Part shown: piece by piece, positions 30,594 to 39,340 of the stretch
How positions within the stretch are numbered: the first letter of the stretch is position 1
Layout: every line of letters starts with the position of its first letter
DNA from: Actinomadura montaniterrae
GTDB taxonomy: Bacteria; Actinomycetota; Actinomycetes; Streptosporangiales; Streptosporangiaceae
Reading direction: 5' to 3'
Length of the DNA stretch: 59,586 nucleotides
Assembly (NCBI RefSeq): GCF_008923365.1
Contig: NZ_WBMR01000037.1
Coordinates: forward strand, 1-59,586
Notes under the pieces: generated by a model
Told to the model about the DNA's origin: nothing
What the model saw: the letters and a program-made list of their open reading frames with translations, nothing else
Databases searched by the model: none
Program-made: the position numbers and the translations under genes

Positions 30594-32204
30594 TCAGCGG
30601 CGGCCGCGTCGGGAGTGCAGGAGCCTTTCGGCGACGAGGAAGCCGGAGCCGGCGCCGAGACCGGGGCCGGGGTGGGTGGAGGCGCCGATGTGCCACAGGT
30701 CCGGTACGCCGGTCGCGTGGCCGGTGCCTGACGACAGGGGCCGCCACAGGGCGTACTGGTCGATCCGGCAATCGCCGCCGTAGGGGTCGCCGCCGACGAG
30801 ATTGACGTTCATCTCCTCAAGTTCGGCGGGTCCGAGTACCAGACGGTCGGTCAGAGCTGAGTCCAGGTTGGTGATGTGGGGACGGAGGAGGTCGAGAATT
30901 CTGTCGGCGTAGGCGTCACGCAGCCGTGGTGTCCAGGTGCCGTCGCCGGGGTCGATGACGCCGGCTGCGTCGCCGCGGACGTGGCGGGGCAGCTCCTGGA
31001 GTTGGAGCCACAGCAGACCCTTTCCCTCGGGGACGCGGCCCGGGTCGATGGTGGCGGGCTGGCCGACGGCGATGGTCGGCCGTTCGGGCAGCAGACCGCG
31101 CCAGGCGGCGTTCACCGACCCCGACAGGGAGTCCAGGTCGTCCAGGACGTGTACGAGAGCGACGTCCTCCAGCACCGGGTCACTCCACCGGGGCGGCTCG
31201 CTGAGGGCCAGATGGATCTGCATGGCGGCACGGCCGTGCCGGAAGGCTCGGGCCGCCTGAACACGATCCGCGGGAGCGGCACCGTTCAGGAGCTCTTCGT
31301 AGAGGGCGCGAGGGGTGACCGAGGCGAGGACGGCGCGGCGGGCGCGCAGCAGGCGTCCGTCCGCGAGCCGTACACCGGTGGCGCGGCCTTGGTCCAGGAG
31401 AATCCGGGTGACATCGGCACCGGTGAGGAGCTCACCGCCGGCATCGGTGACGATTGCGGCCAGTGCCTCGACGAGGTGGACGCCGCCGCCTTCGGGGACG
31501 GGCATGCCGCCGGTGGCGACGGCCGCGGCGATGACCTTGGTGATGAACGCGGAGGCGGCGTCGTCGGGGCCGAGGCCGCTGTGCAGGGCCCAGGGAGCCA
31601 GCATCGCGCGGGTGACGGGCGAGGAGAACGTCCGCTCCAGCCAGGGCCGCGCGGGTTCGAGGACTTCCGCGCCGGTCGCGACCAGGCCCCGGCGGCCCAG
31701 GCGCCGCAGCGCCCGCCAGCCGAGCCGCAGCGCGCCGGGGCGCCAGAAGTCGGTGCCGAGCAGGCCGAACGCCAGGTCGATCTTGCCGCCGAACTCGGCC
31801 ATCATCGCCGACCAGGTCTCGGCGTCACCGACGGAGCTCAAGGTGGCGGTGAGCGTGTCGGAGTCGGTCGAAAGGACGGCCGCCCCATCGCGGCACGCGA
31901 CGCCGGTGGGGCTCGGGGTGTTGCGGTAGACGACGCCGCGCCGGGCCAGTTCGTCGGCGAGGGCGGCGTAGGCGGCCCCTCCGAGGAACAGAGGGTGCCA
32001 GCTCGACAGCAATTCCACGGTGTAGCCGGGGAAGACCTCGCGGCTGGTATGGATGGCGCCGCCGAGCCGGTCCTCGCGCTCGCATATCGCCACGCGCCAG
32101 CCGCCGCGCGCGAGCTGCGCGGCGGCGACGAGGGCGTTGATGCCACTGCCGATGACGACGGCGTCGAATGCATTTATGGGCGGGGCGCCGCCGCTTTGCT
32201 CCAT
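30594..32204 (-). CDS. FAD-dependent oxidoreductase, phytoene desaturase/NAD(P)-binding Rossmann-like family
   Basis: About 536 residues. The ATG at 32204 is chosen because GAAGGAGA stands 7 bases upstream; the ATG at 32219 would absorb that site. The N-terminus has the dinucleotide motif VIGSGINALVAAAQLARGG, then EREDRLGGAIHT, typical of the CrtI/amine-oxidase superfamily. Near the C-terminus, GASTHPGPGLGAGSGF matches the second FAD motif. No other carotenoid genes are present, so the substrate is unknown; desaturation or isomerisation of a polyene is conceivable. It lies downstream of a LysR gene on the same strand with a 102-base gap. Confidence 0.85.
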   Translation of the reverse strand: MEQSGGAPPINAFDAVVIGSGINALVAAAQLARGGWRVAICEREDRLGGAIHTSREVFPGYTVELLSSWHPLFLGGAAYAALADELARRGVVYRNTPSPTGVACRDGAAVLSTDSDTLTATLSSVGDAETWSAMMAEFGGKIDLAFGLLGTDFWRPGALRLGWRALRRLGRRGLVATGAEVLEPARPWLERTFSSPVTRAMLAPWALHSGLGPDDAASAFITKVIAAAVATGGMPVPEGGGVHLVEALAAIVTDAGGELLTGADVTRILLDQGRATGVRLADGRLLRARRAVLASVTPRALYEELLNGAAPADRVQAARAFRHGRAAMQIHLALSEPPRWSDPVLEDVALVHVLDDLDSLSGSVNAAWRGLLPERPTIAVGQPATIDPGRVPEGKGLLWLQLQELPRHVRGDAAGVIDPGDGTWTPRLRDAYADRILDLLRPHITNLDSALTDRLVLGPAELEEMNVNLVGGDPYGGDCRIDQYALWRPLSSGTGHATGVPDLWHIGASTHPGPGLGAGSGFLVAERLLHSRRGRR

Positions 32205-32306
32205 AGGTGTCTCCTTCATAGGCGACAGGTACCCACAATGTGGGCACCCGTGCGACCCGGCGGCGCGCAGTGATCGAGGCGTCCGTCTCGCTTGGCCTCT
32301 TGTTCG

Positions 32307-33209
32307 TCAGTCCGGCAGCCAGTGCAGCTCGTGCGCCAGGGTTTTGGCGACGGCACGGACGCGGCGGTGTAGTGGCGACTGCTCGCGTGGGAGGACCAGG
32401 TGGATCGTCAGGCCGGGCGCGCCCCGCAGCGGTCGCCAGGTGAGACCGGCCGGTTGTGTCGTGACCGCGGCTTCTCCGGACGGGGCGAGGGTGACCCCGT
32501 CGCGCAGGTCGCGCTGAGACATGTCGAAAGAGACTGCGGGCGTCCGGAATCGGGGGTGTGGCCGGGCGTCCCGGAACAGTGCGGACAGCTGATCGTGGAT
32601 CACGGGGTTGGCCGTACGGTCCGGGAGCCGCAGCGGATAGGCGGCCGCGTCGGCGATCTCGATCTCCGGGTGTTCGGCCAGCGGATGGTGCCGCGCCAGC
32701 TGGACCCCGATGCGCTGACGCCGCAGCGGGAACCGGCGCACGCCGCGGCCCGGCTGTTCACCGCGGGTGATCCCGGCGTCGATGCGGCCGTCGGCGACCG
32801 CGGGGGTGATCTCCGGGGTCGCCATCGGGACCGCGCCGACCTCGAGTCCGCTGTTGCCGCGCATCAGCCTGTCCACCAGGGCCGGTACCGTCTCGGCCCC
32901 GGTGCTGAGGCTGTATCCGATGCGCAGCGTGCCCAGCTCACCGGCCGCCGCGCTCCGGGCGGTGTCCCATGCCCGGTCCAGCGCCGCCAGCGCGGGCGGC
33001 GCGGACTCCGCCAAAGCCGCACCGGCCGCGGTCAGGACGACGCTACGCGTGTTGCGGATCAGCAGGGCCGTCCCGAGTTCCGCCTCCAATCGGCGCATCC
33101 GGGCGCTGAGCGCGGGCTGTGCGATACCGATCCGTGCCGCCGCGCGGGTGAAGTTCAACTCCTCCGCCAGCACCAGGAAGTACCGCAGGCTCACCGTGTC
33201 CGGCGCCAC
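32307..33209 (-). CDS. LysR family transcriptional regulator
   Basis: About 300 residues from a GTG at 33209 with GGGAGG upstream, the normal LysR length; open frame upstream of it is ignored. The N-terminal winged HTH is clear (LRYFLVLAEELNFTRAAARIGIAQPALSARMRRLE), followed by a substrate-binding domain. It is divergent from the DUF1330 gene, with a 14-bp palindrome in the shared spacer, and followed by the FAD oxidoreductase. It probably autoregulates and controls one or both neighbours. The inducer is unknown. Confidence 0.9.
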   Translation of the reverse strand: MAPDTVSLRYFLVLAEELNFTRAAARIGIAQPALSARMRRLEAELGTALLIRNTRSVVLTAAGAALAESAPPALAALDRAWDTARSAAAGELGTLRIGYSLSTGAETVPALVDRLMRGNSGLEVGAVPMATPEITPAVADGRIDAGITRGEQPGRGVRRFPLRRQRIGVQLARHHPLAEHPEIEIADAAAYPLRLPDRTANPVIHDQLSALFRDARPHPRFRTPAVSFDMSQRDLRDGVTLAPSGEAAVTTQPAGLTWRPLRGAPGLTIHLVLPREQSPLHRRVRAVAKTLAHELHWLPD

Positions 33210-33334
33210 GCGCCCTCCCCGCCGATTGATAACGATCCGTTCTAAGTCTATCCCGTACCGGTCTTTCCCTCGGCCGCACATCAAGCCCTAACCTGCGCAT
33301 ATGACGGTTCAACCGGCCGCGGTACCCGTCTTCG

Positions 33335-33348
33335 GGATCGATCGATCC
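33335..33348. promoter_or_regulatory. 14-bp perfect palindrome in LysR/DUF1330 spacer
   Basis: GGATCGATCGATCC reads identically on both strands. It lies 126 bases upstream of the LysR start and 50 bases upstream of the DUF1330 start, a suitable place for an operator. It is longer and more symmetric than a usual T-N11-A LysR box. Confidence 0.4.
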
Positions 33349-33397
33349 GAGTGTCAATTCGAAGTCGGACGTGTCCGGCCGAACACAGGAGGTTTTC

Positions 33398-33691
33398 ATG
33401 GCTAAGGGCTACTGGGTCAGTGTCTACCCCGCCATTTCCGACCCCGAGAGCCTGACCGCCTACAACAAGCTGGCACGTCAGGCCGTCCAGGCTGGGGGCG
33501 GGCGCACCCTGTCCCGTGGCGCTCGAGTCGTCGCCCACGAGGCCGGAATCACGCAACGCGTCGTTCTGGTCGAGTTCGACAGCTTTGAACAGGCCGTCGC
33601 GACATACGAGAGCGAGGCGTACCAGAAGGCGCTGGTCGCCCTCCCCGACGGCGTCGAGCGCGACTTCCGCATCGTCGAAGGCATCGACTGA
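33398..33691 (+). CDS. DUF1330 family protein
   Basis: About 97 residues from the ATG at 33398 with AGGAGG 5 bases upstream. The sequence KGYWVSVYPAISDPESLTAYNKLA, then VVLVEFDSFEQAVATYESEAYQKAL, is the DUF1330 ferredoxin-like pattern. Proteins of this family are small dimeric barrels of unknown biochemical role, often near oxidoreductases. It is divergent from a LysR gene that may control it. Function unknown. Confidence 0.88.
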   Translation: MAKGYWVSVYPAISDPESLTAYNKLARQAVQAGGGRTLSRGARVVAHEAGITQRVVLVEFDSFEQAVATYESEAYQKALVALPDGVERDFRIVEGID

Positions 33692-33881
33692 GCGAACCCG
33701 ACGAGATCGCCCACCTGAACCTCCGAAGAAGACAACGGCGGGGCGGAATCCTTAAGAAGTACGAACGTCCGCTTGACCTGCGCGGAGGTAGTTCTCCGCA
33801 ACTGCAGAGCCGCCGGTCTGCCGTGTCCGCTCTCGTTTGCTCCGGTCGGCGCCGGGCAGCCCCCACACAGGGGTGATCAAT

Positions 33882-34766
33882 ATGACCGAGTTCGCCCGGA
33901 CCGCGGACTTGGACATCGGCTACGAGGTGAGCGGCCCAGAGGACGGGGCACCCTTGGTGGCCGTACACGGCTGGCCAGACGATCCACATTGCTGGAGTGG
34001 ACTGCTGCCGGCTTGGCATGACGCCGGGTACCGGGTGTACCGGCCGTACCTGCGGGGCTTCGGGCCGACCCGTTTCCGCTCCGATCGCAAAATGCGCAGC
34101 GGGCAGATCGGTGCGCTCGGGCACGACCTGGCCTGCTTCCTGGAGGCCCTCGACCTCGATCAGGTCCTGCTGGTCGGACACGACTGGGGCGCCCGAGCCG
34201 GTTACGTGGTCGGAGCGCTGTTCCCCCAGCGGGTCGCCCGCCTGGTGGCGATGTCCGCCGGGTACGCCACCAACCGGGCCGATGCGCAGTTGAGCTGGCC
34301 GCTCACCCACGCCTACTGGTACGAGTGGTTCGTTGCCACCGAGCGCGGCCGGCGCGCGATGCACGAAGACCGCCGCTCGTTCGCCCGCTACCTGTGGCGC
34401 TCCTGGAGCCCGGGATGGGAGTTCCAGGAGGCGGAGTTCGCGCAGGCGGCGGACGCCTGGGAAAACGATGACTGGCCTCACATCACCGCACACGCCTACC
34501 TGCACCGCTGGGGCGAAGCCCAGGGCGACCCGACGTACGACGACATCGAGCGGCGCCTGCTCGAACCCGCCCCCGTGCAGGTGCCGACGCTGGTCCTGCA
34601 CGGCGCACGCGACGGCGACAACCTGCCCGAGACCTCCGCCGACAAAAGCGCGCTGTTCACCGCTGAATACGAACGGATCGTCCTGCCTGACGTCGGGCAC
34701 TTCCCGCCCCGCGAAACACCCGACCAGGTAGCCGACCTGATCTTCAGCCACCCTGACGGCGGGTGA
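33882..34766 (+). CDS. Alpha/beta hydrolase, epoxide hydrolase/haloalkane dehalogenase type
   Basis: About 294 residues from the ATG at 33882. The oxyanion motif HGWPDDP, the nucleophile elbow GHDWGAR (Asp nucleophile rather than Ser) and a C-terminal DVGHFPPRE His place it with soluble epoxide hydrolases and related dehalogenases. The Asp nucleophile favours epoxide opening over ester hydrolysis. It may act on a pathway epoxide or be a housekeeping enzyme; nothing nearby decides. It is preceded by a 190-base gene-free spacer with no strong ribosome site. Confidence 0.88.
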   Translation: MTEFARTADLDIGYEVSGPEDGAPLVAVHGWPDDPHCWSGLLPAWHDAGYRVYRPYLRGFGPTRFRSDRKMRSGQIGALGHDLACFLEALDLDQVLLVGHDWGARAGYVVGALFPQRVARLVAMSAGYATNRADAQLSWPLTHAYWYEWFVATERGRRAMHEDRRSFARYLWRSWSPGWEFQEAEFAQAADAWENDDWPHITAHAYLHRWGEAQGDPTYDDIERRLLEPAPVQVPTLVLHGARDGDNLPETSADKSALFTAEYERIVLPDVGHFPPRETPDQVADLIFSHPDGG

Positions 34767-34980
34767 GAGCCGTCAAAGGGGCCGGTTGACGCGAATTGTG
34801 CCGCGGCGAGTGCTCGTCGGGCCTGGGGTGGTCGCGTGACGTGGAGCGCCGACCTTGCGGGGAAGGATGCGGGGGGCTACCGGCCAGAAGTGACCCTTTG
34901 CGAACGATGGATGATCATTTGCGATTCGGCGGGTAGGGGCGGGACGTCAGTGATCGTCATGCCGTTGTGGAGGGACTGCC

Positions 34981-35139
34981 ATGCCGTACGGATCTGCCGC
35001 CACCGGCGGAACGCTCGCCTATACCGGGTTCGCGATGGGTCATGTCTGGCTGGCCGCGACCGGCCTCGGCCTGGTGCTGGTCGGCACGGTCCTGGTGAGG
35101 CTCGGGTTCCGGCGCGGGCGTGGGCCGCTTGAACGCTGA
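34981..35139 (+). CDS. Small single-pass membrane peptide with LAxTG-like motif
   Basis: 52 residues (MPYGSAATGG...), with GTGGAGGG 6 bases upstream of the ATG. It contains TLAYTGF followed by one hydrophobic segment of about 22 residues (HVWLAATGLGLVLVGTVLV) and a basic tail (RRGRG): the layout of a degenerate sortase-type tail or of small actinobacterial membrane peptides. Its last 20 bases overlap the start of the GT2 gene, so translation is probably coupled and the peptide may be a partner of that membrane synthase. The role is unknown. Confidence 0.6.
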   Translation: MPYGSAATGGTLAYTGFAMGHVWLAATGLGLVLVGTVLVRLGFRRGRGPLER

Positions 35140-36586
35140 GTTCCGGGCACCGTCCGCGCGGTACGCGCCGCCGCGGATCAGGATCGTGCTGGCGGCGCTG
35201 CCGCTGGCCGGGTTCGCCGCCTGGGCCGTGGCCCATCTCGTGGCGATCGTCACCACCTTCCGGACGCCGTTGCAGGCGACCTACGTGGCCTGGACGGTGT
35301 CGTTCCTCGCGCTGTGGTGGCTCCCGGTCTCGTGGCTTGAGCGCCCGTACCGGGCGTCCCGTGAGCAACGGCCGGAACTCGACGAGCTGACCGTGACCGT
35401 CCAGGTCCCCGTCTACAACGAGGACCCGGTCGCGCTGCGGGCCTGCCTGCGGTCGGTGCTGGAGCAGAGCCGGCGAGTGGACCGCGTCCGTATCGTCGAC
35501 GACGGCTCGGTGGACGCCGGCGGGAACTCCGTCACCTACGACGACGTGCGCCGCGACTTCGAGGCGGCCGCGTCCGTGCTCGGGATCGACACGTCCTGGG
35601 AACGCACCCCGAACCGGGGCAAGCGGTTCGCGCAGATGCACGCCCTGGCCGGGGACGACGCCGACGTCTTCGTCACGCTCGACAGCGACTCCGTCCTCGA
35701 CCGGCACGCCGTCCGGGAGGGCCTGCTGCCGTTCGCGGACCCGCGCGTGCAGTCGGTGGGCGGGCACGTCCTGGTCCTCAACCGGACGGCGAGCCTGCTG
35801 ACCCGCATGACGTGCGTGCTGTACCTGCCCTTCACGCGCGGCGTGCGCAGCGCCCAGTCGGTGCTGCGGCGGGTGACCATCAACTCCGGGACACTGGCCT
35901 TCTACCGAGGCGGCGTGGTCCGGCGCGCCGCCGGCGTGTACGAGCACGAGCGGTTCGCCGGCCGGCCGATGCAGATGAACGACGACTCCATGCTCACGTT
36001 CTACGCGCTCCTTGCCGGCGACACCGTCCACCAGCCGAGCTCGATGGCGTTCACGCTGGTCCCCGAACGGCTCCACCACTACCTGAAGCAGCAGCTCCGC
36101 TGGATGCGCGGGACCACCGTCCGGCATCTGTGGTGGCTGCGGTACATGCCGGTGACCGGCGCCGTGTTCTGGATGACGGTGAGCGAGTACCTGCACCTGG
36201 TGCTGGCGGTGCTCCTGCCGTTCATGCTGCTTCTCGACCCCTACTACCGGGAGCACCTCGGCTCGGTGGCGTCGTCGGGCTTGCAGGTGGGGGTCGTTCT
36301 GAGTTACCTGTCGGCCTTGCGCATCTTCGTCGTCCGGCGCAGTGACGAGTCCACCTGGTCGCGTGCGGCGCTGTTCGCCTGCACGCCGCTGATCGCGCTG
36401 TGGCGGCTGCTCGTCCTGCGGCCGCTGTACCTGTACGCGGTGTGCACCTGCCGCCGGGTCGGCCACTGGGGGACCCGGCAGGCGGTCGAAGTCTCCCTCG
36501 GGAATCCTGTGACCGCGTCCTCCTTTCAGGAGGGGCGAGGCCGCGAGGAGGCCCCGACCGGTGCTGGGCAGCAGCCCGGCAGATGA
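35120..36586 (+). CDS. Membrane glycosyltransferase family 2 (hyaluronan/cellulose synthase-like)
   Basis: About 488 residues from a GTG at 35120 that overlaps the small membrane peptide gene. Two hydrophobic segments precede a GT2 domain (VQVPVYNEDP, VTLDSDSVLD with DxD, and QQLRWMRGT, the QxxRW product-binding motif). Several C-terminal membrane segments follow. This is the processive polysaccharide synthase architecture: polymerisation from UDP-sugars and export through the membrane. It is unlikely to glycosylate the antibiotic. It is convergent with the response regulator downstream. Confidence 0.9.
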   Translation: MGRLNAEFRAPSARYAPPRIRIVLAALPLAGFAAWAVAHLVAIVTTFRTPLQATYVAWTVSFLALWWLPVSWLERPYRASREQRPELDELTVTVQVPVYNEDPVALRACLRSVLEQSRRVDRVRIVDDGSVDAGGNSVTYDDVRRDFEAAASVLGIDTSWERTPNRGKRFAQMHALAGDDADVFVTLDSDSVLDRHAVREGLLPFADPRVQSVGGHVLVLNRTASLLTRMTCVLYLPFTRGVRSAQSVLRRVTINSGTLAFYRGGVVRRAAGVYEHERFAGRPMQMNDDSMLTFYALLAGDTVHQPSSMAFTLVPERLHHYLKQQLRWMRGTTVRHLWWLRYMPVTGAVFWMTVSEYLHLVLAVLLPFMLLLDPYYREHLGSVASSGLQVGVVLSYLSALRIFVVRRSDESTWSRAALFACTPLIALWRLLVLRPLYLYAVCTCRRVGHWGTRQAVEVSLGNPVTASSFQEGRGREEAPTGAGQQPGR

Positions 36587-36652
36587 CGACGTCCTACCCA
36601 CCTGGCCGATCCAACCGTCACTGGGGCGCCTGCGGGATGGAACGTCCAGTGG

Positions 36653-37258
36653 CTAGAACCAGCCGTTGCGCCTGGCTTTCTGGATCGCCTCGATGCGGTT
36701 GCGCGCGCCGGTCTTCTGGATGATCCCCGACAGGTAGTTGCGGACCGTGTTCTCCGACAGGCTCAGCAGCTCGGCGATGTCCGCGGCGGTGGCGCCGTGG
36801 TCGGCCGCCGCCAGCACCTCGAGCTCGCGTTCGGTGAGCGGGTTCGGGCCGACCGCCAGGGCGGTGGTCGCGAGCTCGGGGTCGATCACCCGCTCGCCCG
36901 CCAGCACCCGCCGGATCGCGCCCGCGAGCTCGTGCCCGGGGCTGTCCTTGACCAGGAAGCCCGCGGCACCGGCGTCCATCGCCCGGCGCACGTAGCCGGG
37001 GCGGCCGAACGTGGTGACGATCAGCACCCGGCAGGTGGGCAGCCGCTCGTGCAGGTCGGTGATGACGTCCAGGCCGCTGCGGCCGGGAAGCTCGATGTCG
37101 ACCACCGCGACGTCGGGCCGGGTCTCCAGTGCGCGCGGCACGACGTCGTCGCCGCGGTCGGTCTCGGCGACGACCTCGAGGTCCTCCTCCAGGTTCAGCA
37201 GCAGCACCAGGGCGTCGCGCATCATGCCCTGGTCCTCGGCGAGCAGCACACGGATCAT
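36653..37258 (-). CDS. NarL/DesR-type response regulator
   Basis: 201 residues. The receiver domain has LLAEDQ acidic residues, Asp54 phosphoacceptor (AVVDIELPG) and Lys in FLVKDSP; a LuxR-type HTH follows (LTERELEVLAAADHGATAADIAELLSLSENTVRNYLS). The start overlaps the kinase stop (ATGA). Together with the kinase and the ABC-2 permease it forms a three-gene operon like the DesKR-type systems that sense envelope changes or antibiotics and control an exporter. Confidence 0.94.
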   Translation of the reverse strand: MIRVLLAEDQGMMRDALVLLLNLEEDLEVVAETDRGDDVVPRALETRPDVAVVDIELPGRSGLDVITDLHERLPTCRVLIVTTFGRPGYVRRAMDAGAAGFLVKDSPGHELAGAIRRVLAGERVIDPELATTALAVGPNPLTERELEVLAAADHGATAADIAELLSLSENTVRNYLSGIIQKTGARNRIEAIQKARRNGWF

Positions 37259-38472
37259 GCCTTCTCCTTGACCGGGCGGTGCGCGGGGAGCGTGGCGCGA
37301 AGGCGGAAGCCGCCGCCGCGACGGGAGGACGCCTGCACGATACCGTCGGTGGCCGCCAGGCGCTCGCGCAGTCCGCGCAGCCCGTTGCCGGATGGCTCCT
37401 CGCCGTCCGGGGCGCCCCTTCCGTCGTCGCGGATCTCCACCGACAGCTCGTGGTCGTCGTTGCGGACGTCGATCTCGCAGCGGCCGGCGCCGCTGTGCCG
37501 GATGACGTTGGTGACGCCCTCCCGGATCACCCAGCCGAGGAGGGTGTCGGCGTCGGCGGGCAGCGCGGTGCCCGACTGGCGGATGACGCACTCGATCCCG
37601 GCGTCGCGCAGCGTCTCGAACGACTTGTCCAGCTCGGCGGCGACGCCGGACTCGCGGTAGCCGGTGACCGCCTCGCGCACCTCGCGCAGCGCCTCCCGGC
37701 CGATCTCCTCGATGTCGCCGGCGAAGCGCTCGGCGACGCCCGGATCCCGGGGCGCGACGCGGCGGATGCCCTCGGCCTTGACGACGATGACCGACAGCGT
37801 GTGGCCGAGCAGGTCGTGCAGGTCGCGGGAGAACCGGAGCCGTTCCTCGACCACCGCGTGCCGGGCGAGCTCCTCGCGGGCGTCGCGCAGCTCGTTGATG
37901 ACGGCCATGAGCCTGGTGAGGATCGCCACCACGATGCCCGCCGACAGGCTCCCGTACCAGAGGGTGAAGACGTCGCCGCCCTGCCACCAGGCCATGAGGG
38001 CCGCGACGCCGGACACCGCGCCGACGACGATGGGCGGCAGGAAGTAGCGCCACGGGACGATGAGCCCGCAGGCGATCGACAGCAACGCGAACAGGGGATC
38101 GGTGTCGGGGCCGAACCCGGCGTTCATCGCGACGGTCAGCGCGGCGAGCGCCACGAGCGCGACCAGCGCCGGGACCTGGGCCTGGCGACGCAGGTGCAGG
38201 TGGATCGCCACCACGTCCAGCACGGCGAACGCGGTCAGCCCGAGGCCCGCCAGCCAGGTGGGCTGCAGATCGCCGTCCAGCACGCCGGAGGCCGTGCCGG
38301 TGGCGATGACGAGCCAGAAGTAGAACGGGAGGGGAGTGAGCTGGGTGTCGAACTGCTCGTGTGACGGGGCCTTGCCGCTCACCTTCACCGTCGTGTCGCT
38401 CCCTGCGGAATCGGTCCGGAAGGGGCGTGCGTGCCCGTTCAGAACTCTGCCCCAATCACGTCGCCCGCGCAT
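37255..38472 (-). CDS. Membrane sensor histidine kinase (HisKA_3, DesK-like)
   Basis: About 405 residues. The N-terminal half has several hydrophobic membrane segments without a large extracellular domain. Then come a HisKA_3 dimerisation helix with His219 (RDLHDLLGHTLS) and an HATPase domain (GNGLRGLRERL). It phosphorylates the response regulator whose gene overlaps its stop. The start at 38472 lies 18 bases after the permease stop. The intramembrane sensor type fits detection of membrane or antibiotic stress. Confidence 0.92.
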   Translation of the reverse strand: MRGRRDWGRVLNGHARPFRTDSAGSDTTVKVSGKAPSHEQFDTQLTPLPFYFWLVIATGTASGVLDGDLQPTWLAGLGLTAFAVLDVVAIHLHLRRQAQVPALVALVALAALTVAMNAGFGPDTDPLFALLSIACGLIVPWRYFLPPIVVGAVSGVAALMAWWQGGDVFTLWYGSLSAGIVVAILTRLMAVINELRDAREELARHAVVEERLRFSRDLHDLLGHTLSVIVVKAEGIRRVAPRDPGVAERFAGDIEEIGREALREVREAVTGYRESGVAAELDKSFETLRDAGIECVIRQSGTALPADADTLLGWVIREGVTNVIRHSGAGRCEIDVRNDDHELSVEIRDDGRGAPDGEEPSGNGLRGLRERLAATDGIVQASSRRGGGFRLRATLPAHRPVKEKA

Positions 38473-38490
38473 CCTTTCGGCTCCGGCGGG

Positions 38491-39207
38491 TCAGGCGCGG
38501 CGGCCGGTGCGCCGGTAGGCGAACAGGGCCAGCGCCATCAGCGCGATGGTCCAGGCGGCGAGCGCGCCGATGTCGAGGGCGTGCGGGGCCCGGTCCCAGC
38601 CGACGCTCCGCGGGATCTCGGCGTAGCTGTAGACCGGTGTGATCTTGGAGACGACCTGCAGCCAGCCGGGGAAGTCGGAGACCTCGATCCACAGCCCGCC
38701 GATCATGGACATGCCGACGAAGAGGGCGAGGCCGATCGCCTGGGCCTGCTGCGGGGCGCACAGGTAGCCGATGCCGAGGCCGAGCAGGGCGACCGGCGCG
38801 ATGCCGATCCAGAGCAGGGCTGCCACCCCGGCCCACTGCGCGACGCTCAGGTCCACTCCCTTGAACGCGCCGGCGACGCAGACGATCACGATCGGCGGCA
38901 GCGACAGCGCCATCGCGCACAGGCCGCGCGCCACCACGACCTTGGCGGGTCCGAGCGGGAGCAGCCGCAGCTGGCGCAGCCAGCCGCGCGCCCGGTCGTC
39001 GGCGATGCCGGTGCCGCTGTTCAGCGTGATGCCCACCGCGCCGAAGCCGGCCATGCCGACCATGAGCTGGACGAGGTCGTGGTTGGTCGCCTCGTCGCCG
39101 AGGCTGGAGAAGAGCAGGAACATGCCGACCGGCAGCAGCACGCTCACGAGCACGTAGCTGCTGTCACGGACGAGCCTGCGCAGTTCGAGCCAGAGATAGG
39201 GGAACAT
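38491..39207 (-). CDS. ABC-2 type permease, without adjacent ATPase
   Basis: About 238 residues from the ATG at 39207 (MFPYLWLELRRL), chosen to match its paralogue; an ATG at 39234 is possible. It has six predicted membrane segments and the motif RARGWLRQLRLLPL between helices. It is strongly similar throughout to the permease at 57104-57811 (shared LELRRL, HDLVQ, VGxAGFGA, RGWLR, VVVARGLCAM). No ATP-binding gene lies next to it, which is unusual. It is first in an operon with the kinase and regulator. Confidence 0.88.
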   Translation of the reverse strand: MFPYLWLELRRLVRDSSYVLVSVLLPVGMFLLFSSLGDEATNHDLVQLMVGMAGFGAVGITLNSGTGIADDRARGWLRQLRLLPLGPAKVVVARGLCAMALSLPPIVIVCVAGAFKGVDLSVAQWAGVAALLWIGIAPVALLGLGIGYLCAPQQAQAIGLALFVGMSMIGGLWIEVSDFPGWLQVVSKITPVYSYAEIPRSVGWDRAPHALDIGALAAWTIALMALALFAYRRTGRRA

Positions 39208-39296
39208 GGCGCTCTTTCGGGTTCGCGCGATCATCGGTCTGTCGGGGGTCCTGTCGACGGTATTGATCTGCGGACCGCCGCCAGTAGAGGAGAAAA

Positions 39297-39313
39297 TCAG
39301 GTTCTCGACCTGA
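39297..39313. promoter_or_regulatory. Inverted repeat upstream of permease/two-component operon
   Basis: TCAGGT-TCTCG-ACCTGA: perfect 6-bp arms around 5 bases, about 90 bases upstream of the permease start. It is a candidate operator, possibly for the DesR-like regulator encoded in the operon. Confidence 0.35.
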
Positions 39314-39340
39314 CACATGCACTAGGCGATCGCCGTACCG

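Noticed and set aside
30523..30600. Short GTG frame (MAGSDGIDALIRRAL...) in the spacer after the PH/SHOCT gene, possibly a remnant of a truncated gene
   Set aside because: Only about 25 codons look coding before it runs antisense into the oxidoreductase gene; no ribosome site and no recognisable family.
34836..35132. 98-codon open frame upstream of the GT2 gene
   Set aside because: Odd composition with no family features; the overlapping 52-aa frame at 34981 has a better ribosome site and membrane-peptide pattern.
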